The translations under genes were made by a program, and so were the position numbers. This document shows, one piece after another, positions 1-8,812 of a stretch of 53,104 nt of DNA. Location of the stretch: NCBI GenBank assembly GCA_903919545.1, contig CAIXIN010000056.1, positions 1 to 53,104 of the forward strand, in the 5' to 3' direction. Positions within the stretch are counted from its first letter, which is position 1; each line of letters starts with the position of its first letter. Below the pieces are notes generated by a model that searched no databases, was not told the origin of the DNA, and was given only the letters and a program-made list of their open reading frames with translations. Source of the DNA: an uncultured bacterium. GTDB lineage: Bacteria > Bacillota_I > Bacilli_A > Erysipelotrichales > Erysipelotrichaceae.

Positions 1-2
1 AT

Positions 3-692
3 GCAACTTTGGAAATGTTATCTGTTATTGCATTAACAGCTGCCAAAAATTCAAGGTTACCTATAGCAATCATACTTGATCACGGAAAAAATATGGATAA
101 CATTTTAAAATGTATAGAATTAGGTATTTCCGTTATGGTTGATGGATCTCATTTACCATTTGAAGAAAACATAGCACTAACAAAGAGAGTCGTTGAAATA
201 GCTCATGCTGCAGGAGTTTCGGTAGAAGGAGAACTTGGATCTATCGGTGGCACTGAAGACACTGATGAAGAAATCATGGGCAACATGACTGATCCAGTTT
301 TCGCAAAAGAGTTTGTAGATAGAACGGGAATAGATGCATTAGATGTTGCAGTAGGAAATATTCATGGGAAGTATATAAAACCACCTGTACTTGATTTCGA
401 TCGCCTGCAAAGAATTAAAAATTTAGTAAATGTACCTTTAGTCCTTCATGGTGGTAGTGACTTGCCACTTGATATAAGTATTAGGGCTATAAATATTGGT
501 ATTAAGAAGTTTAATATTGGGACTGATTTGAAATATGCAATGAGTGAAAGTTTACGTTCAATACTAAACATGCATCCAATGCCTTTCCAACCTCAACATA
601 CATTCGGTATTGCACGTGAAGCGGTTAAGAATGTTGCAATAGGTAAAATTCATATTTTTAAAAACAACCAAGAATTGGAGAATCTCAAATGA
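3..692 (+). CDS. Class II (zinc) fructose-bisphosphate/tagatose-bisphosphate aldolase family, 5' end outside window
   Basis: Class II aldolases cleave or form ketose (bis)phosphates to DHAP plus an aldehyde with a zinc ion in a TIM barrel. The reading frame is open to the left edge, so the N-terminus lies upstream; a TTG at 9 is not a convincing start. Visible family motifs are LDHG (zinc His), VEGELGSIGG followed by an acidic stretch, VAVGNIHGKY, and LVLHGGSDLP, which carries a family-typical His. About 55-60 residues are probably missing compared with the usual 280-290. It resembles the GatY/FbaA/IolJ group, but the substrate cannot be read from the sequence. It overlaps the next gene by 4 bases and is the first visible gene of a long sugar operon. 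Confidence 0.85.
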   Translation, partial: ATLEMLSVIALTAAKNSRLPIAIILDHGKNMDNILKCIELGISVMVDGSHLPFEENIALTKRVVEIAHAAGVSVEGELGSIGGTEDTDEEIMGNMTDPVFAKEFVDRTGIDALDVAVGNIHGKYIKPPVLDFDRLQRIKNLVNVPLVLHGGSDLPLDISIRAINIGIKKFNIGTDLKYAMSESLRSILNMHPMPFQPQHTFGIAREAVKNVAIGKIHIFKNNQELENLK

Positions 693-1180
693 GAACAGCA
701 AAAGAAATCTTCTCAAACCTAATTCAAATAGGCATGATTACTGATGATGCTGAAAAAACATTGGAAAACCTTGAAAAAACTCTTGGGATCGGTCCATTTA
801 GAGTTGTGGAATACCCACCAAAGGATGAAATCGATTGCAAACGATTTGTAAATCAAATGCCGTCTAATTTTACTGGTAAATTCTGTTTCTTCAACTTTGG
901 AAACATAGAGTTCGAGGTTATTCAACCAACTGGTGGAGAAAATATATGGTCAGAATTTTTAAAGATGAACAATGGACCAGGTTTGCATCATTTGAAGTAT
1001 ATGATTCAAAGTCATGAAGAAGTACATGAACATTTTGAAAAACTAGGTATCAAAGAGATTCAAAGTGGTGCAAGTGTTGGTTTAAACAAAGGAAGAGTTT
1101 GGGCTTATTACGATACTTATGAAACGTTGGGGTTTTATACTGAAGTAATGAATGAAAAAAAGCATGAGGAGAACATATGA
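689..1180 (+). CDS. VOC (glyoxalase/methylmalonyl-CoA epimerase-like) superfamily protein
   Basis: A 163-residue protein with the vicinal-oxygen-chelate layout: an opening IGMITDDAEKTLENLEKTLG helix-strand unit and a second half starting GPGLHHLKYMI, which contains the His usually used as a metal ligand. The segment LGFYTEVM near the end would supply the last strand. This pattern is closest to methylmalonyl-CoA epimerase-type VOC proteins, which enolise or epimerise small acids. The gene overlaps both neighbours by 4 bases (ATGA), so it is translationally coupled inside the sugar operon. A role as an epimerase or isomerase of a sugar-derived intermediate is an inference; the substrate is unknown. 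Confidence 0.72.
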   Translation: MRTAKEIFSNLIQIGMITDDAEKTLENLEKTLGIGPFRVVEYPPKDEIDCKRFVNQMPSNFTGKFCFFNFGNIEFEVIQPTGGENIWSEFLKMNNGPGLHHLKYMIQSHEEVHEHFEKLGIKEIQSGASVGLNKGRVWAYYDTYETLGFYTEVMNEKKHEENI

Positions 1181-2019
1181 AGCTAGGTTTATCAGTATCA
1201 ACTTTCCCTACAAAATTTGGGCCAATTGTCTATAGTTCGAGTTCTTTGGAAGAACTGGATCTTATCCTCTATAAAGTTAGTCGCTTTGGGTATGACGGTG
1301 TCGATCTCTTTATTGATCCAACTACAGAGTCGAAAGCTATTGAAATTAAGAAAATATTCGATAAATATCATTTAGATATCGCAATGCTAATCTGTATTTA
1401 CCTCGCAGATATGGGTGTTAATCTTTCTAGTTTAGATGAGTCTCAACGAAAAAAATCTGTACAGATTTATAGTGATCAGTTTAAAATCGCAAAGATTCTT
1501 GGTGCTAAACTCATGCCGATAGGATTTATTCGCGGAAGAATTGATGTTGCAGATGATAAGGCATCCTATGAACAGAGACTTGCTCTAAGTTTAACTGAAC
1601 TTGTTAAGTCTGCGAAAGAGTATGGAATTACATTATGTATCGAACCAATAAACAGATATGAAATAAACACTCTTATGGGTTTAGATGAGGTTGCAGATTT
1701 TATTAGGAAACAGAATCTTCAAGATATTAAGATTTTACCTGACCTATTTCACATGAATATTGAGGATAAGGATCTTGCTAAAAGCTTAAGAAATGCTGGA
1801 ACAATGGTTGCACATATGCATGTTCCAGACAGTAATAGAAAGGCACCTGGATGGGGTCATACCGATTATGTATCCATACTAAAAGTGCTTATTGACATTA
1901 ATTATCAAGGCTTCTTAACCATCGAGGCTATGCCTTTCGGAAAAGAGGATGAATGCGCTGTTCAAGGAACAACCTATTTAAAATCATTGTTGGAAAACCT
2001 CAAGGGGAAAACGAAATGA
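1177..2019 (+). CDS. Sugar-phosphate isomerase/epimerase, D-tagatose/D-psicose 3-epimerase-like TIM barrel
   Basis: A 280-residue AP-endonuclease-2-type TIM barrel. The four metal-ligand stretches of ketose 3-epimerases can be followed in order: LCIEPINRYE (Glu), LPDLFHMNIED (Asp), AHMHVPDSNR with the GWGHTDY stretch (His), and TIEAMPF near the C-terminus (Glu). This supports an Mn/Co-dependent ketose epimerase or a related hydroxyacid/sugar isomerase. The RBS GAGGAG precedes the ATG, which lies inside the stop of the VOC gene. The downstream gene is a second member of the same fold, overlapping by 4 bases. Substrate unknown; the context suggests an unusual sugar or its phosphate. Confidence 0.82.
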   Translation: MKLGLSVSTFPTKFGPIVYSSSSLEELDLILYKVSRFGYDGVDLFIDPTTESKAIEIKKIFDKYHLDIAMLICIYLADMGVNLSSLDESQRKKSVQIYSDQFKIAKILGAKLMPIGFIRGRIDVADDKASYEQRLALSLTELVKSAKEYGITLCIEPINRYEINTLMGLDEVADFIRKQNLQDIKILPDLFHMNIEDKDLAKSLRNAGTMVAHMHVPDSNRKAPGWGHTDYVSILKVLIDINYQGFLTIEAMPFGKEDECAVQGTTYLKSLLENLKGKTK

Positions 2020-2984
2020 AATCGATTAAATTCTCAGCAGGTTTATGGATTTATGGAATTATTCCTGACAGATATCTTCCATCAGGATATCAAAAGTTAA
2101 TTGATTTGGAGTCAAAACTAGTTGAAGCAAAAGACTCGTTGGGTGTTGAAGCCATTGAACTTCCATATGGTCCAATTCTGAATCTTGAAAATGTTACAGA
2201 GATTGAAAAGATGTTTAAAAAAGTTGGTTTGAAAATAAGTAGTTTAACAGTCAATGTGGTAGGAGATCAGAAATGGGCAAAAGGTTCAATTTCTAATCCT
2301 GATCCTTTGATAAGAGTTCAAGCAAAGCAAATGATAAAAGATGCTATGAAAGCTGCTAAACAACTCCACGTAAAAACTGTTAATTTATGGATGGGTCAAG
2401 AGGGCTTCGATTATCCGTTTGAAGCTGATTACTCAAATCTCTGGCTTTTAATTCAAAATGGACTTACCGAATGTGCTAAGAGTCAACCTGAAATTGAACT
2501 CTGTATCGAGTATAAACGTATGGAACCAAGAGCTAGAAATATCCCTAATTCTGCTACTCAAGCATTGTTATTCGCGATAAACTCGGGTTGCGATAACTTA
2601 AAGGTTACGATCGATATTGGACATGCAATTTTGGGGGGAGAGAATCCAAGTCAATCATTAACATTGCTTAAGGACTTCAATAAATTAGGTCATATTCATA
2701 TAAACGATAATTATGCAGATTGGGATTGGGATATGGTAGCAGGAGTTAATCATTGGTGGCAATTGGTAGAATTCTGTTATCACTTACAAGAAATCAATTT
2801 TGATCAATATGTTGTTCTTGATATATTCCCGTATCGTCAATCTGCAAAGGCAGCTAGCGAGTTATCTATTAAGGGATTTAAGAAGGCTTGGAAGTTAGCA
2901 GAAAAACTAGATAGAAGAATGGTTACTGAAGCACATAAAAATCAAGATGCTCTAACCATATTTAATCAGCTTTTTGAGGATTAA
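2016..2984 (+). CDS. Sugar-phosphate isomerase/epimerase family TIM barrel, second copy
   Basis: A 322-residue protein of the same AP-endonuclease-2 TIM-barrel superfamily as its upstream neighbour but clearly divergent from it. The ATG at 2016 is chosen because it overlaps the previous stop (ATGA) and follows CAAGGGGAAA; a longer frame beginning at 1953 has no support. Likely metal-site stretches are ELCIEYKRMEPR (Glu), VTIDIGHAIL (Asp), LGHIHINDN (His), and VVLDIFPYR, where an acidic residue closes the site. The IDIGHA and HIHINDN stretches are typical of inosose isomerase or dehydratase-like members. The exact reaction is not recognisable. Confidence 0.78.
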   Translation: MKSIKFSAGLWIYGIIPDRYLPSGYQKLIDLESKLVEAKDSLGVEAIELPYGPILNLENVTEIEKMFKKVGLKISSLTVNVVGDQKWAKGSISNPDPLIRVQAKQMIKDAMKAAKQLHVKTVNLWMGQEGFDYPFEADYSNLWLLIQNGLTECAKSQPEIELCIEYKRMEPRARNIPNSATQALLFAINSGCDNLKVTIDIGHAILGGENPSQSLTLLKDFNKLGHIHINDNYADWDWDMVAGVNHWWQLVEFCYHLQEINFDQYVVLDIFPYRQSAKAASELSIKGFKKAWKLAEKLDRRMVTEAHKNQDALTIFNQLFED

Positions 2985-2999
2985 TGCACGGAGGAAAAT

Positions 3000-3455
3000 A
3001 TGCAAACTCAATTCAAGATTATCATCGGATGTGACTTAGCTGCTTTCGATTTCAAAAACAGAGCGATAGCTGAGTTAAAGGCTCGCGGTTATTCGATAAC
3101 TGATATCGGTTGTTGGAGTGCTCTAGCTGGTGATTATCCACCAGTAGCTGAGGAAGTTGCTACAAGAGTTGTGAGTGGAGAATTTGATAAGGGTTTATTA
3201 CTATGTGGAACTGGTCAAGGTGTTGCCATGGCTGCAAATAAAGTCAAAGGAGCTCGTGCAGCACTTTGTTACGACATTTTCCCTGCCATCATGAGTCGTG
3301 AACATAACAACTCGAATATTCTTGCAAGTGGTTGTTGGCTAGTAAGCTTAGAAAAATATCTTGATATTGTAGAAGCCTGGTTATTCGGAAAATACAGTCC
3401 TGGTCGTCATGATGTAAGGATTAATTATATGTTGGAAATGGAAAAAAAGCGTTAA
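3000..3455 (+). CDS. RpiB/LacA/LacB family aldose-ketose isomerase
   Basis: RpiB-family enzymes isomerise ribose 5-phosphate/ribulose 5-phosphate or related phospho-tetroses, hexoses and sulfo-sugars through an enediol. This 151-residue protein has the active-site loop LLLCGTGQG with Cys69, the REHNNSNILA loop with His102, and the C-terminal GRHDVR stretch that supplies phosphate-contacting Arg residues in relatives. The first strand reads GCDLAAFDFK, whereas ribose-5-phosphate isomerases usually have SDHAGF, so the early His is a Leu here. That hints at a substrate other than ribose 5-phosphate. A strong GGAGG RBS precedes the ATG. Known relatives in tetritol breakdown (EryI/DerI) and sulfo-sugar breakdown (SqwI) make both plausible. 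Confidence 0.85.
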   Translation: MQTQFKIIIGCDLAAFDFKNRAIAELKARGYSITDIGCWSALAGDYPPVAEEVATRVVSGEFDKGLLLCGTGQGVAMAANKVKGARAALCYDIFPAIMSREHNNSNILASGCWLVSLEKYLDIVEAWLFGKYSPGRHDVRINYMLEMEKKR

Positions 3456-3503
3456 TTGACTAAAGACTATTATGCGTTAGAAACTGAAATCTTAGGGGTA
3501 AAC

Positions 3504-4988
3504 ATGAAAGAGCCAATTCTTCAAGTCCGTGGTATATCAAAGATTTTTCCTGGTGTAAAAGCACTGGACAATGTTAGTCTCGATTTATTCGAGGGAGAAG
3601 TTGTCTGCATCGTTGGAGAAAATGGCGCGGGCAAATCGACATTGATCAAATGTCTATCAGGTGTACATATTCCTACTCAAGGCGATATTTTTCTTGATGG
3701 AAAGTTGGTAAATTTTAAAAATCCCTCAGATGCGATAAAAGCTGGAATTAGTGTCGTTTATCAAGAACACAAATTATTTTCTAATCTTACTGTTTCTGAG
3801 AACATATTCTTTGGTAGATTTCCAATGTTGAAGGGTAATTTTATTGATTATAAGAAGTTGAATAAGGACACTGAAAAAATACTAGCCGATCTCGGAATGA
3901 CCATTAGCCCTAAGGATATAGTTTCGACATTGAACACATCGAAATCTCAAATGGTTGAAATTGCTAAAGCATATTCTAGAGGTGCAAGAATTATGATCCT
4001 AGATGAACCCTCAGCTTCAATAACCCAAAGTGAGTTATTAAAATTATTTGAAATCATAAACAATTTGAAGTTGAAAGGGAGATCATTTATATACATTTCT
4101 CATAGACTAAAAGAACTTTATGAGGTTGGTGATAGGGTATATGTCTTCAAAGATGGGGTGAATGTTGGAAGTGACTCAATTGCTAATATTGAAACTAAGC
4201 AAATTATCAAAATGATGGTTGGTAGAGACATTGGAAAGTCATTTAAACCTAAAGATCGGCCTATTGGAAAAGAAATTATGCGCGTTGAAAACATGTCTAA
4301 CAATGTAGTTACCGATTGTAATTTCGTAGTAAGAGAAGGTGAGATTGTCGGCTTTGCTGGATTGGTTGGATCAGGTAGAAGTGAACTTGCAGAATCTATC
4401 TTCGGATATCGGAGAAAAACTAGTGGAAAGGTATTTATTGATGGCATAGAAGTGCAAATTTCCAAGCCGAAAGATGCGATTCGATATGGACTGGGTTTTG
4501 TTACTGAAGATCGTAAGACAACTGGACTCATTTTAAATAAAAGTGTTGGATCTAATATTACCTATCCGATACTTGATAAAATTAGCAAATTCGGTTGGCT
4601 CAATTTTGGAAAAGAAAATGTATTAATAAATGAATCCATAGAAAAGCTAAGGATAAAAACTCCTAGTTCAAAACAGGAAGCTGGAAATTTGTCAGGCGGC
4701 AACCAACAAAAAATCATTCTTAGTAAGTGGTTATTGACTAACTCTAAAATCCTTATTTGTGATGAGCCAACTAAAGGAATCGACGTTGGGACTAAACAAG
4801 AGTTTTATACAATACTTGATGAGCTTACAAGAATGGGTAAAGCTGTAATTCTTATCTCATCGGAATTACCTGAAGTCATCGGATTAAGCAATCGAGTGTA
4901 TGTTATGAGATTTGGGAAAATTGTTACTGAACTTCAGGAACAAGAATTAACTGAAGAGAAGATTGCAGAATACTCTATGAAAGACTGA
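3504..4988 (+). CDS. Sugar ABC transporter ATP-binding protein, ribose/galactose type (two ABC cassettes)
   Basis: A 494-residue duplicated ATPase of the RbsA/MglA/XylG type that powers a monosaccharide importer. Cassette 1 has Walker A GENGAGKST and Walker B IMILDEPSAS; its signature is degenerate (LNTSKSQMVEIAKA). Cassette 2 has the shortened P-loop GLVGSGRSE, a canonical LSGGNQQK signature and ILICDEPTKG. This asymmetry is usual for the family. The ATG at 3504 is preferred because AGGGG sits just upstream and the protein then starts MKEPILQVRGISK like its relatives; a TTG at 3456 directly after the previous stop lacks an RBS. It is followed after 11 bases by its permease. Confidence 0.93.
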   Translation: MKEPILQVRGISKIFPGVKALDNVSLDLFEGEVVCIVGENGAGKSTLIKCLSGVHIPTQGDIFLDGKLVNFKNPSDAIKAGISVVYQEHKLFSNLTVSENIFFGRFPMLKGNFIDYKKLNKDTEKILADLGMTISPKDIVSTLNTSKSQMVEIAKAYSRGARIMILDEPSASITQSELLKLFEIINNLKLKGRSFIYISHRLKELYEVGDRVYVFKDGVNVGSDSIANIETKQIIKMMVGRDIGKSFKPKDRPIGKEIMRVENMSNNVVTDCNFVVREGEIVGFAGLVGSGRSELAESIFGYRRKTSGKVFIDGIEVQISKPKDAIRYGLGFVTEDRKTTGLILNKSVGSNITYPILDKISKFGWLNFGKENVLINESIEKLRIKTPSSKQEAGNLSGGNQQKIILSKWLLTNSKILICDEPTKGIDVGTKQEFYTILDELTRMGKAVILISSELPEVIGLSNRVYVMRFGKIVTELQEQELTEEKIAEYSMKD

Positions 4989-4999
4989 GGAGAAAGAAC

Positions 5000-5983
5000 A
5001 TGAAAAGGATTAGGGAATTTGTGAATAAACTAAATATTCCGGCCTCTGGTTCGCTTATTGGACTAGGGATCGTTATTATTATTGCTTATATTGTCACACA
5101 AGGCCAGTTCTTTGTTACTCAAAATTTGACCAATGTATTTAGGCAAGTAACAATTTTAGGGTTTGCATCATTGGGTATGTGTATTGTTATTTTAACCGGA
5201 AACATAGATTTATCAATCATTGGTAATGTATCTATGACTACGGTTATCACGGCTGTCCTTATGCAAAAAGGAGTATCTTTACCAGTTATAATAATTACTG
5301 TTGCCTTTTCAGGTATGATTGTAGGTCTAGTAAATGGACTCATCTTGAATTTCTGGAAAATTGAATCATTTGTCGTCACTATGGGGATGCAAGTGGTTTG
5401 CTTTGGAATGGCCATGCTTATATCTGATAGTAGAACTGTTGTCGTAGATGGTAATCGTCTACTCGAATACCCCTTTATTACTGGTATATCGCAAATGAAA
5501 TTGACAGTAATACCAGGAGTTCTAGTAGTTCCTGTAATGTTTCTCATTTTACTGGCTTTCTATTTCGCTATGTATATTTTTACAACCAGGACTCGTTTGG
5601 GACGATACATATTTGCGCTTGGTGGAAATGAAGAGGTTTGCTTTATTTCCGGGATTAATGTCTCAACTGTTCGTATCGTAGCGTTTGTTCTGAGCGGATT
5701 AATGGCTTCAATGGCGGGAATATTTATGTTTAGCCGATCAATTGCTGGTGATCCTACGGCAGGAAGTGCTTTAGGGATGTATGTCGTTGCAGCGGTTGTA
5801 GTTGGTGGGACAAAAATGAGTGGTGGTAGAGGGAATGTGCTATTCACAATCATTGGAATATTCGTAATTGGAATCATCAATAATGTTTTAAATCTTATTG
5901 GAGCTCCATATCAGTATCAACAGATTATTCAGGGTATTATCATAATCTCAGCTGTTATAATAAGCAGTCCAAAAAGGAGATAA
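5000..5983 (+). CDS. Sugar ABC transporter permease, RbsC type
   Basis: A 327-residue integral membrane protein with about eight to ten hydrophobic segments, of the BPD_transp_2 (RbsC/XylH) family. Recognisable stretches are GNIDLSIIGNVSMTT, which resembles the GGIDLSVGS stretch of the family, and VVAAVVVGGTKMSGGRGN near the C-terminal third. GAGGAG lies just before the ATG and 11 bases separate it from the ATPase gene. It would form the homodimeric channel of the importer with the ATPase at 3504 and the binding protein at 6015. The cargo is expected to be a small monosaccharide-like molecule, matching the isomerases around it. Confidence 0.93.
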   Translation: MKRIREFVNKLNIPASGSLIGLGIVIIIAYIVTQGQFFVTQNLTNVFRQVTILGFASLGMCIVILTGNIDLSIIGNVSMTTVITAVLMQKGVSLPVIIITVAFSGMIVGLVNGLILNFWKIESFVVTMGMQVVCFGMAMLISDSRTVVVDGNRLLEYPFITGISQMKLTVIPGVLVVPVMFLILLAFYFAMYIFTTRTRLGRYIFALGGNEEVCFISGINVSTVRIVAFVLSGLMASMAGIFMFSRSIAGDPTAGSALGMYVVAAVVVGGTKMSGGRGNVLFTIIGIFVIGIINNVLNLIGAPYQYQQIIQGIIIISAVIISSPKRR

Positions 5984-6014
5984 TTAGGAAAACTAATTAT
6001 ACATAGGAGGAAAA

Positions 6015-6944
6015 ATGAAGAGACTTGTAATGCTTGGTTTAGCTTTATTCCTTAGTATTGGCTTAACTGCATGTGCTCCAAAAGAGAAAAAGACTTATGT
6101 TATTGGTATTTCTCAACCATTTATGGGGCATCCAATCCGTAAAGCGGGTCAAATCCTAATTGATGCTTGGGCAAAAGAACATCCAGAAGTTACTGTTTAC
6201 GTAACTGATGGTCAGTTAAATGCTCAAAAACAAATTGCTGACATTGAAGACTTGATGGTAAAGCAAGTTGATATCTTGCTTGTTGCAGCTCATCAATCAG
6301 CGACTTTAGTTGGGGTATTACGTGAAGTGAAGGCTGCTGGAATTCCAATTCTTCCATTTGATAGAGTATTGACGGATGCCTCCGTTCAAGTTGGTTCAGT
6401 CATCAATGATGAATTCACTGGCGGACAAATGTGTGGAGAGTTGATGATCCAAGCTATCGGTACAGGAGACATAGCTGTTCTTGAAGGTCCTGCTGGAAAC
6501 ACCGGTGCAATCTTGAGATATAATGGCTTCCTAAATGCTATTGCAGGAAAAGGTATAAATATCGTTACTTCGCAAGTTGCAAATTTCCAAAGAGTTCAAG
6601 CTGTTGACATTTTTGAAAATATTCTGCAAGCGAACCCAACAATCAAAGCTGTTTTTGCTCAAAACGATGAAATGGCTCTAGGTGTTATTCAAGTCCTAGA
6701 AGCAGCAGGAAGAACAGATATTCTAGTTGTTGGCTACGATGGACAAAAAGATGCTATGGAAGCAGTAATTGCTGGAAAGATGTTTGGAACAGTTCGCAAA
6801 GTTATCGAATTCCCAGCTGCGTTAGATATGGCTCTTGAATACCTAGAAACAGGAAAACTCGTAGATCCAAATGTCTTCTTAGCTCCAATCAAAATTACAA
6901 AAGATAACGCTTCTCAATATTATGATCCTAATGCTGTATTCTAA
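6015..6944 (+). CDS. Sugar ABC transporter substrate-binding lipoprotein, RbsB type
   Basis: A 309-residue type I periplasmic-binding-protein fold (Peripla_BP_4). The signal peptide ends in the lipobox LTAC with Cys20, so the protein should be a lipid-anchored receptor outside the membrane. Family features are YVIGISQPFMGHPIRKAG, VDILLVAAHQSATLVGVL, GIPILPFDRVLTDA, IAVLEGPAGNTGAILRYNGF and AVFAQNDEMALGVIQVL, the usual ligand-pocket and hinge stretches of ribose/xylose-type receptors. It has a strong AGGAGG RBS and is followed by a stem-loop at 6965, a common device to keep binding-protein mRNA abundant. Ligand unknown. Confidence 0.92.
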   Translation: MKRLVMLGLALFLSIGLTACAPKEKKTYVIGISQPFMGHPIRKAGQILIDAWAKEHPEVTVYVTDGQLNAQKQIADIEDLMVKQVDILLVAAHQSATLVGVLREVKAAGIPILPFDRVLTDASVQVGSVINDEFTGGQMCGELMIQAIGTGDIAVLEGPAGNTGAILRYNGFLNAIAGKGINIVTSQVANFQRVQAVDIFENILQANPTIKAVFAQNDEMALGVIQVLEAAGRTDILVVGYDGQKDAMEAVIAGKMFGTVRKVIEFPAALDMALEYLETGKLVDPNVFLAPIKITKDNASQYYDPNAVF

Positions 6945-6964
6945 AATAATCATTTAGGTTTAGA

Positions 6965-7004
6965 ATCGGAACGGTTTTACTGCTTATCGTAAAATCGTTC
7001 CGAT
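6965..7004 (+). promoter_or_regulatory. Intercistronic stem-loop after the binding-protein gene
   Basis: ATCGGAACGGTTTTAC at 6965-6980 pairs with GTAAAATCGTTCCGAT at 6989-7004: 16 pairs with one G-U wobble and an 8-base loop. No T-run follows (GTTCTTTGG), and the next gene starts 15 bases later. It therefore looks more like an mRNA-stabilising or processing hairpin, or a partial attenuator, than a full terminator. Confidence 0.75.
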
Positions 7005-7019
7005 GTTCTTTGGAGAAAC

Positions 7020-8126
7020 ATGAAAACAAAAAACTTAAGCGAATTTCCGATTCAAACAGAACACAATAGAGTACAACGGCTTTATACTGGTGGAAAGTTA
7101 TTGGATCGTTGGCAAAAAATAGCACCAGAAGTTGACAGCATTAAATCAGAGGATTTATTGATCACAACGGTCGAATATATTGGTTCTGGACATCCAGATC
7201 ATAAAGGAGTTAGTCAAGTACGATTACAAACGGGAGAAACTGCTGATTTGCGTACTTTAATTAGTTCCAATCCAAAAGAGTTTCTTGGTTCTAATTTGAT
7301 TAATGATGAAAACAATCCTAAAGTTCTTGTACGAGTAGGAGACAGTAATGTTAGGTTGGTTATTCAATGTCACCCAACAAAAAAAATGGCAAAAAAGCAT
7401 TTTAATATAAACTCTGGAAAGACAGAAGCATGGTATATTGCTGATACTCGGCAAATTGATGGTATTAATCCGCATCTATACTGTGGGTTTAAAACAGGTG
7501 TTACTCGTGAATATTTTAAGAAACTTTTCGAAACTCAAGATATTCAAGGAATGCTCAACTGTATGCATAAACTCGAAGTTAATATTGGTGATATGGTAAT
7601 GATCAAAGCTGGAATGCCACATGCTATGGGTAGTGGTTGTCTTTTTGTAGAAATCCATGAGGCATGCGATTATACAATTCGTGTTGAAAAAAAATACTCA
7701 ACAAAGAAGTTAAACGATTTAGAGATGCATTATGGATTAGGTTTTGAGATTATGTTAGATTTTTTTGATTATACAACATATGACGAGAAGCAAATATATG
7801 AAGTGGTTATGGGCAAATTGACCACTGAAAATGTATACAAGAACTCGAAAATGTACAATTGTTTTAACGAATTGCAATCTGAATTCTTTTGTGTGAAGAA
7901 ACTAGAACTATTTGGTGATTATCCAATGGCCAAGTTTGATGGTCACTATATAATGATTACAATTAAAAATGATATTGAAATTATTGGTGAAGACCAGTCA
8001 TTAGTGGTTAAACAAGGCAATGGAATATTTGTACCTGCGAACACTAAAACTTTCAGTATAAGAGGAAAAGGGGAGATATTGATGGCATTTCCTCCATGTT
8101 TCGAAGAAACCAAGGGGAGCATATGA
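7020..8126 (+). CDS. Class I mannose-6-phosphate isomerase-like cupin
   Basis: A 368-residue zinc cupin related to ManA/phosphomannose isomerase, which interconverts aldose and ketose 6-phosphates. The metal and active-site stretches are present: IQCHPTKKMA, KTEAWYI, and the long loop with MPHAMGSGCLFVEIHEACDYTIRVEK, which normally supplies the last His and the catalytic Arg. A second small cupin-like half follows (about 280-365). TGGAG precedes the ATG. Because the operon already holds RpiB and TIM-barrel isomerases, this copy may serve the pathway substrate rather than mannose 6-phosphate; that is inference. Confidence 0.8.
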   Translation: MKTKNLSEFPIQTEHNRVQRLYTGGKLLDRWQKIAPEVDSIKSEDLLITTVEYIGSGHPDHKGVSQVRLQTGETADLRTLISSNPKEFLGSNLINDENNPKVLVRVGDSNVRLVIQCHPTKKMAKKHFNINSGKTEAWYIADTRQIDGINPHLYCGFKTGVTREYFKKLFETQDIQGMLNCMHKLEVNIGDMVMIKAGMPHAMGSGCLFVEIHEACDYTIRVEKKYSTKKLNDLEMHYGLGFEIMLDFFDYTTYDEKQIYEVVMGKLTTENVYKNSKMYNCFNELQSEFFCVKKLELFGDYPMAKFDGHYIMITIKNDIEIIGEDQSLVVKQGNGIFVPANTKTFSIRGKGEILMAFPPCFEETKGSI

Positions 8127-8812
8127 TTTACTCACCTTCACTAGCCTGTGCTAACCAAATAAACTTAGAAAGAGATATTGCTGAACTGGTAAAGTGCGGA
8201 ATCAAATGGCTTCATTATGACATTATGGATGGCCATTATGTTCCTAATCTTTGCTTTAGTTTAGATGGTATAAAAGCAATAAAAAGTAGATTTCCCGAAA
8301 TCGTTATTGATACTCATATTATGGTAACCAATCCTGCTGACTATATTCAAAGGCTATATGAGTCTGGAGCTCAGAATGTAGCGTTTCATTCCGATGCCAC
8401 CAACTTTAGTTTTCGACTTATACAATCAATCCACAGTTTTGGTATGGAAGCTGGGATCGTACTTAACCCATCCCAATCTATATCTTGCCTACTTCCTGTA
8501 ATTAAGGAACTGGATTATGTATTGATCATGAGCGTTGAACCAGGCTTTGCAGGTCAGAAGTTTATAGATCGTACTTATGAAAAAGTTGAGTCCCTAGCTC
8601 AACTTAGAAAAGAACAAGAACTAAATTTCAAAATCTCAGTAGATGGGGGAATTACTCTTGAAGTTGCAAAGAAATTGAAGGTATTCGGTGCTGACATTTT
8701 GATATTAGGTTTTCCAGCAATCTTTAATCAACCTGATGGAATTAGTTCCTCTTTTCTACGTTTTAAAATGAGTATCGAAAGGGAAGGGTCTTATGAAAAA
8801 AATATTTATTAA
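8123..8812 (+). CDS. Ribulose-phosphate 3-epimerase family protein (Rpe/AlsE-like)
   Basis: A 229-residue TIM barrel of the ribulose-phosphate 3-epimerase family, which inverts C3 of ketose phosphates. Start, metal and phosphate motifs are all visible: SPSLACA, HYDIMDGHYVPN, DTHIMVTNP, VLIMSVEPGFAGQKF and KISVDGGI (catalytic Asp). The ATG at 8123 overlaps the previous stop (ATGA) and follows AAGGGGAGC. Family members act on ribulose 5-phosphate (Rpe) or allulose 6-phosphate (AlsE), and the two cannot be told apart here. With a transketolase in the same operon, entry into the pentose-phosphate pool is likely. Confidence 0.87.
   Translation: MIYSPSLACANQINLERDIAELVKCGIKWLHYDIMDGHYVPNLCFSLDGIKAIKSRFPEIVIDTHIMVTNPADYIQRLYESGAQNVAFHSDATNFSFRLIQSIHSFGMEAGIVLNPSQSISCLLPVIKELDYVLIMSVEPGFAGQKFIDRTYEKVESLAQLRKEQELNFKISVDGGITLEVAKKLKVFGADILILGFPAIFNQPDGISSSFLRFKMSIEREGSYEKNIY

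Noticed and set aside
3456-3503. TTG start of the ABC ATPase at 3456
   Set aside because: No RBS, and the added residues are not family-like; ATG 3504 has AGGGG.
4118-5880. Long minus-strand open frames opposite the ABC importer genes
   Set aside because: They are antisense shadows of well-recognised genes, with no RBS or family motifs.
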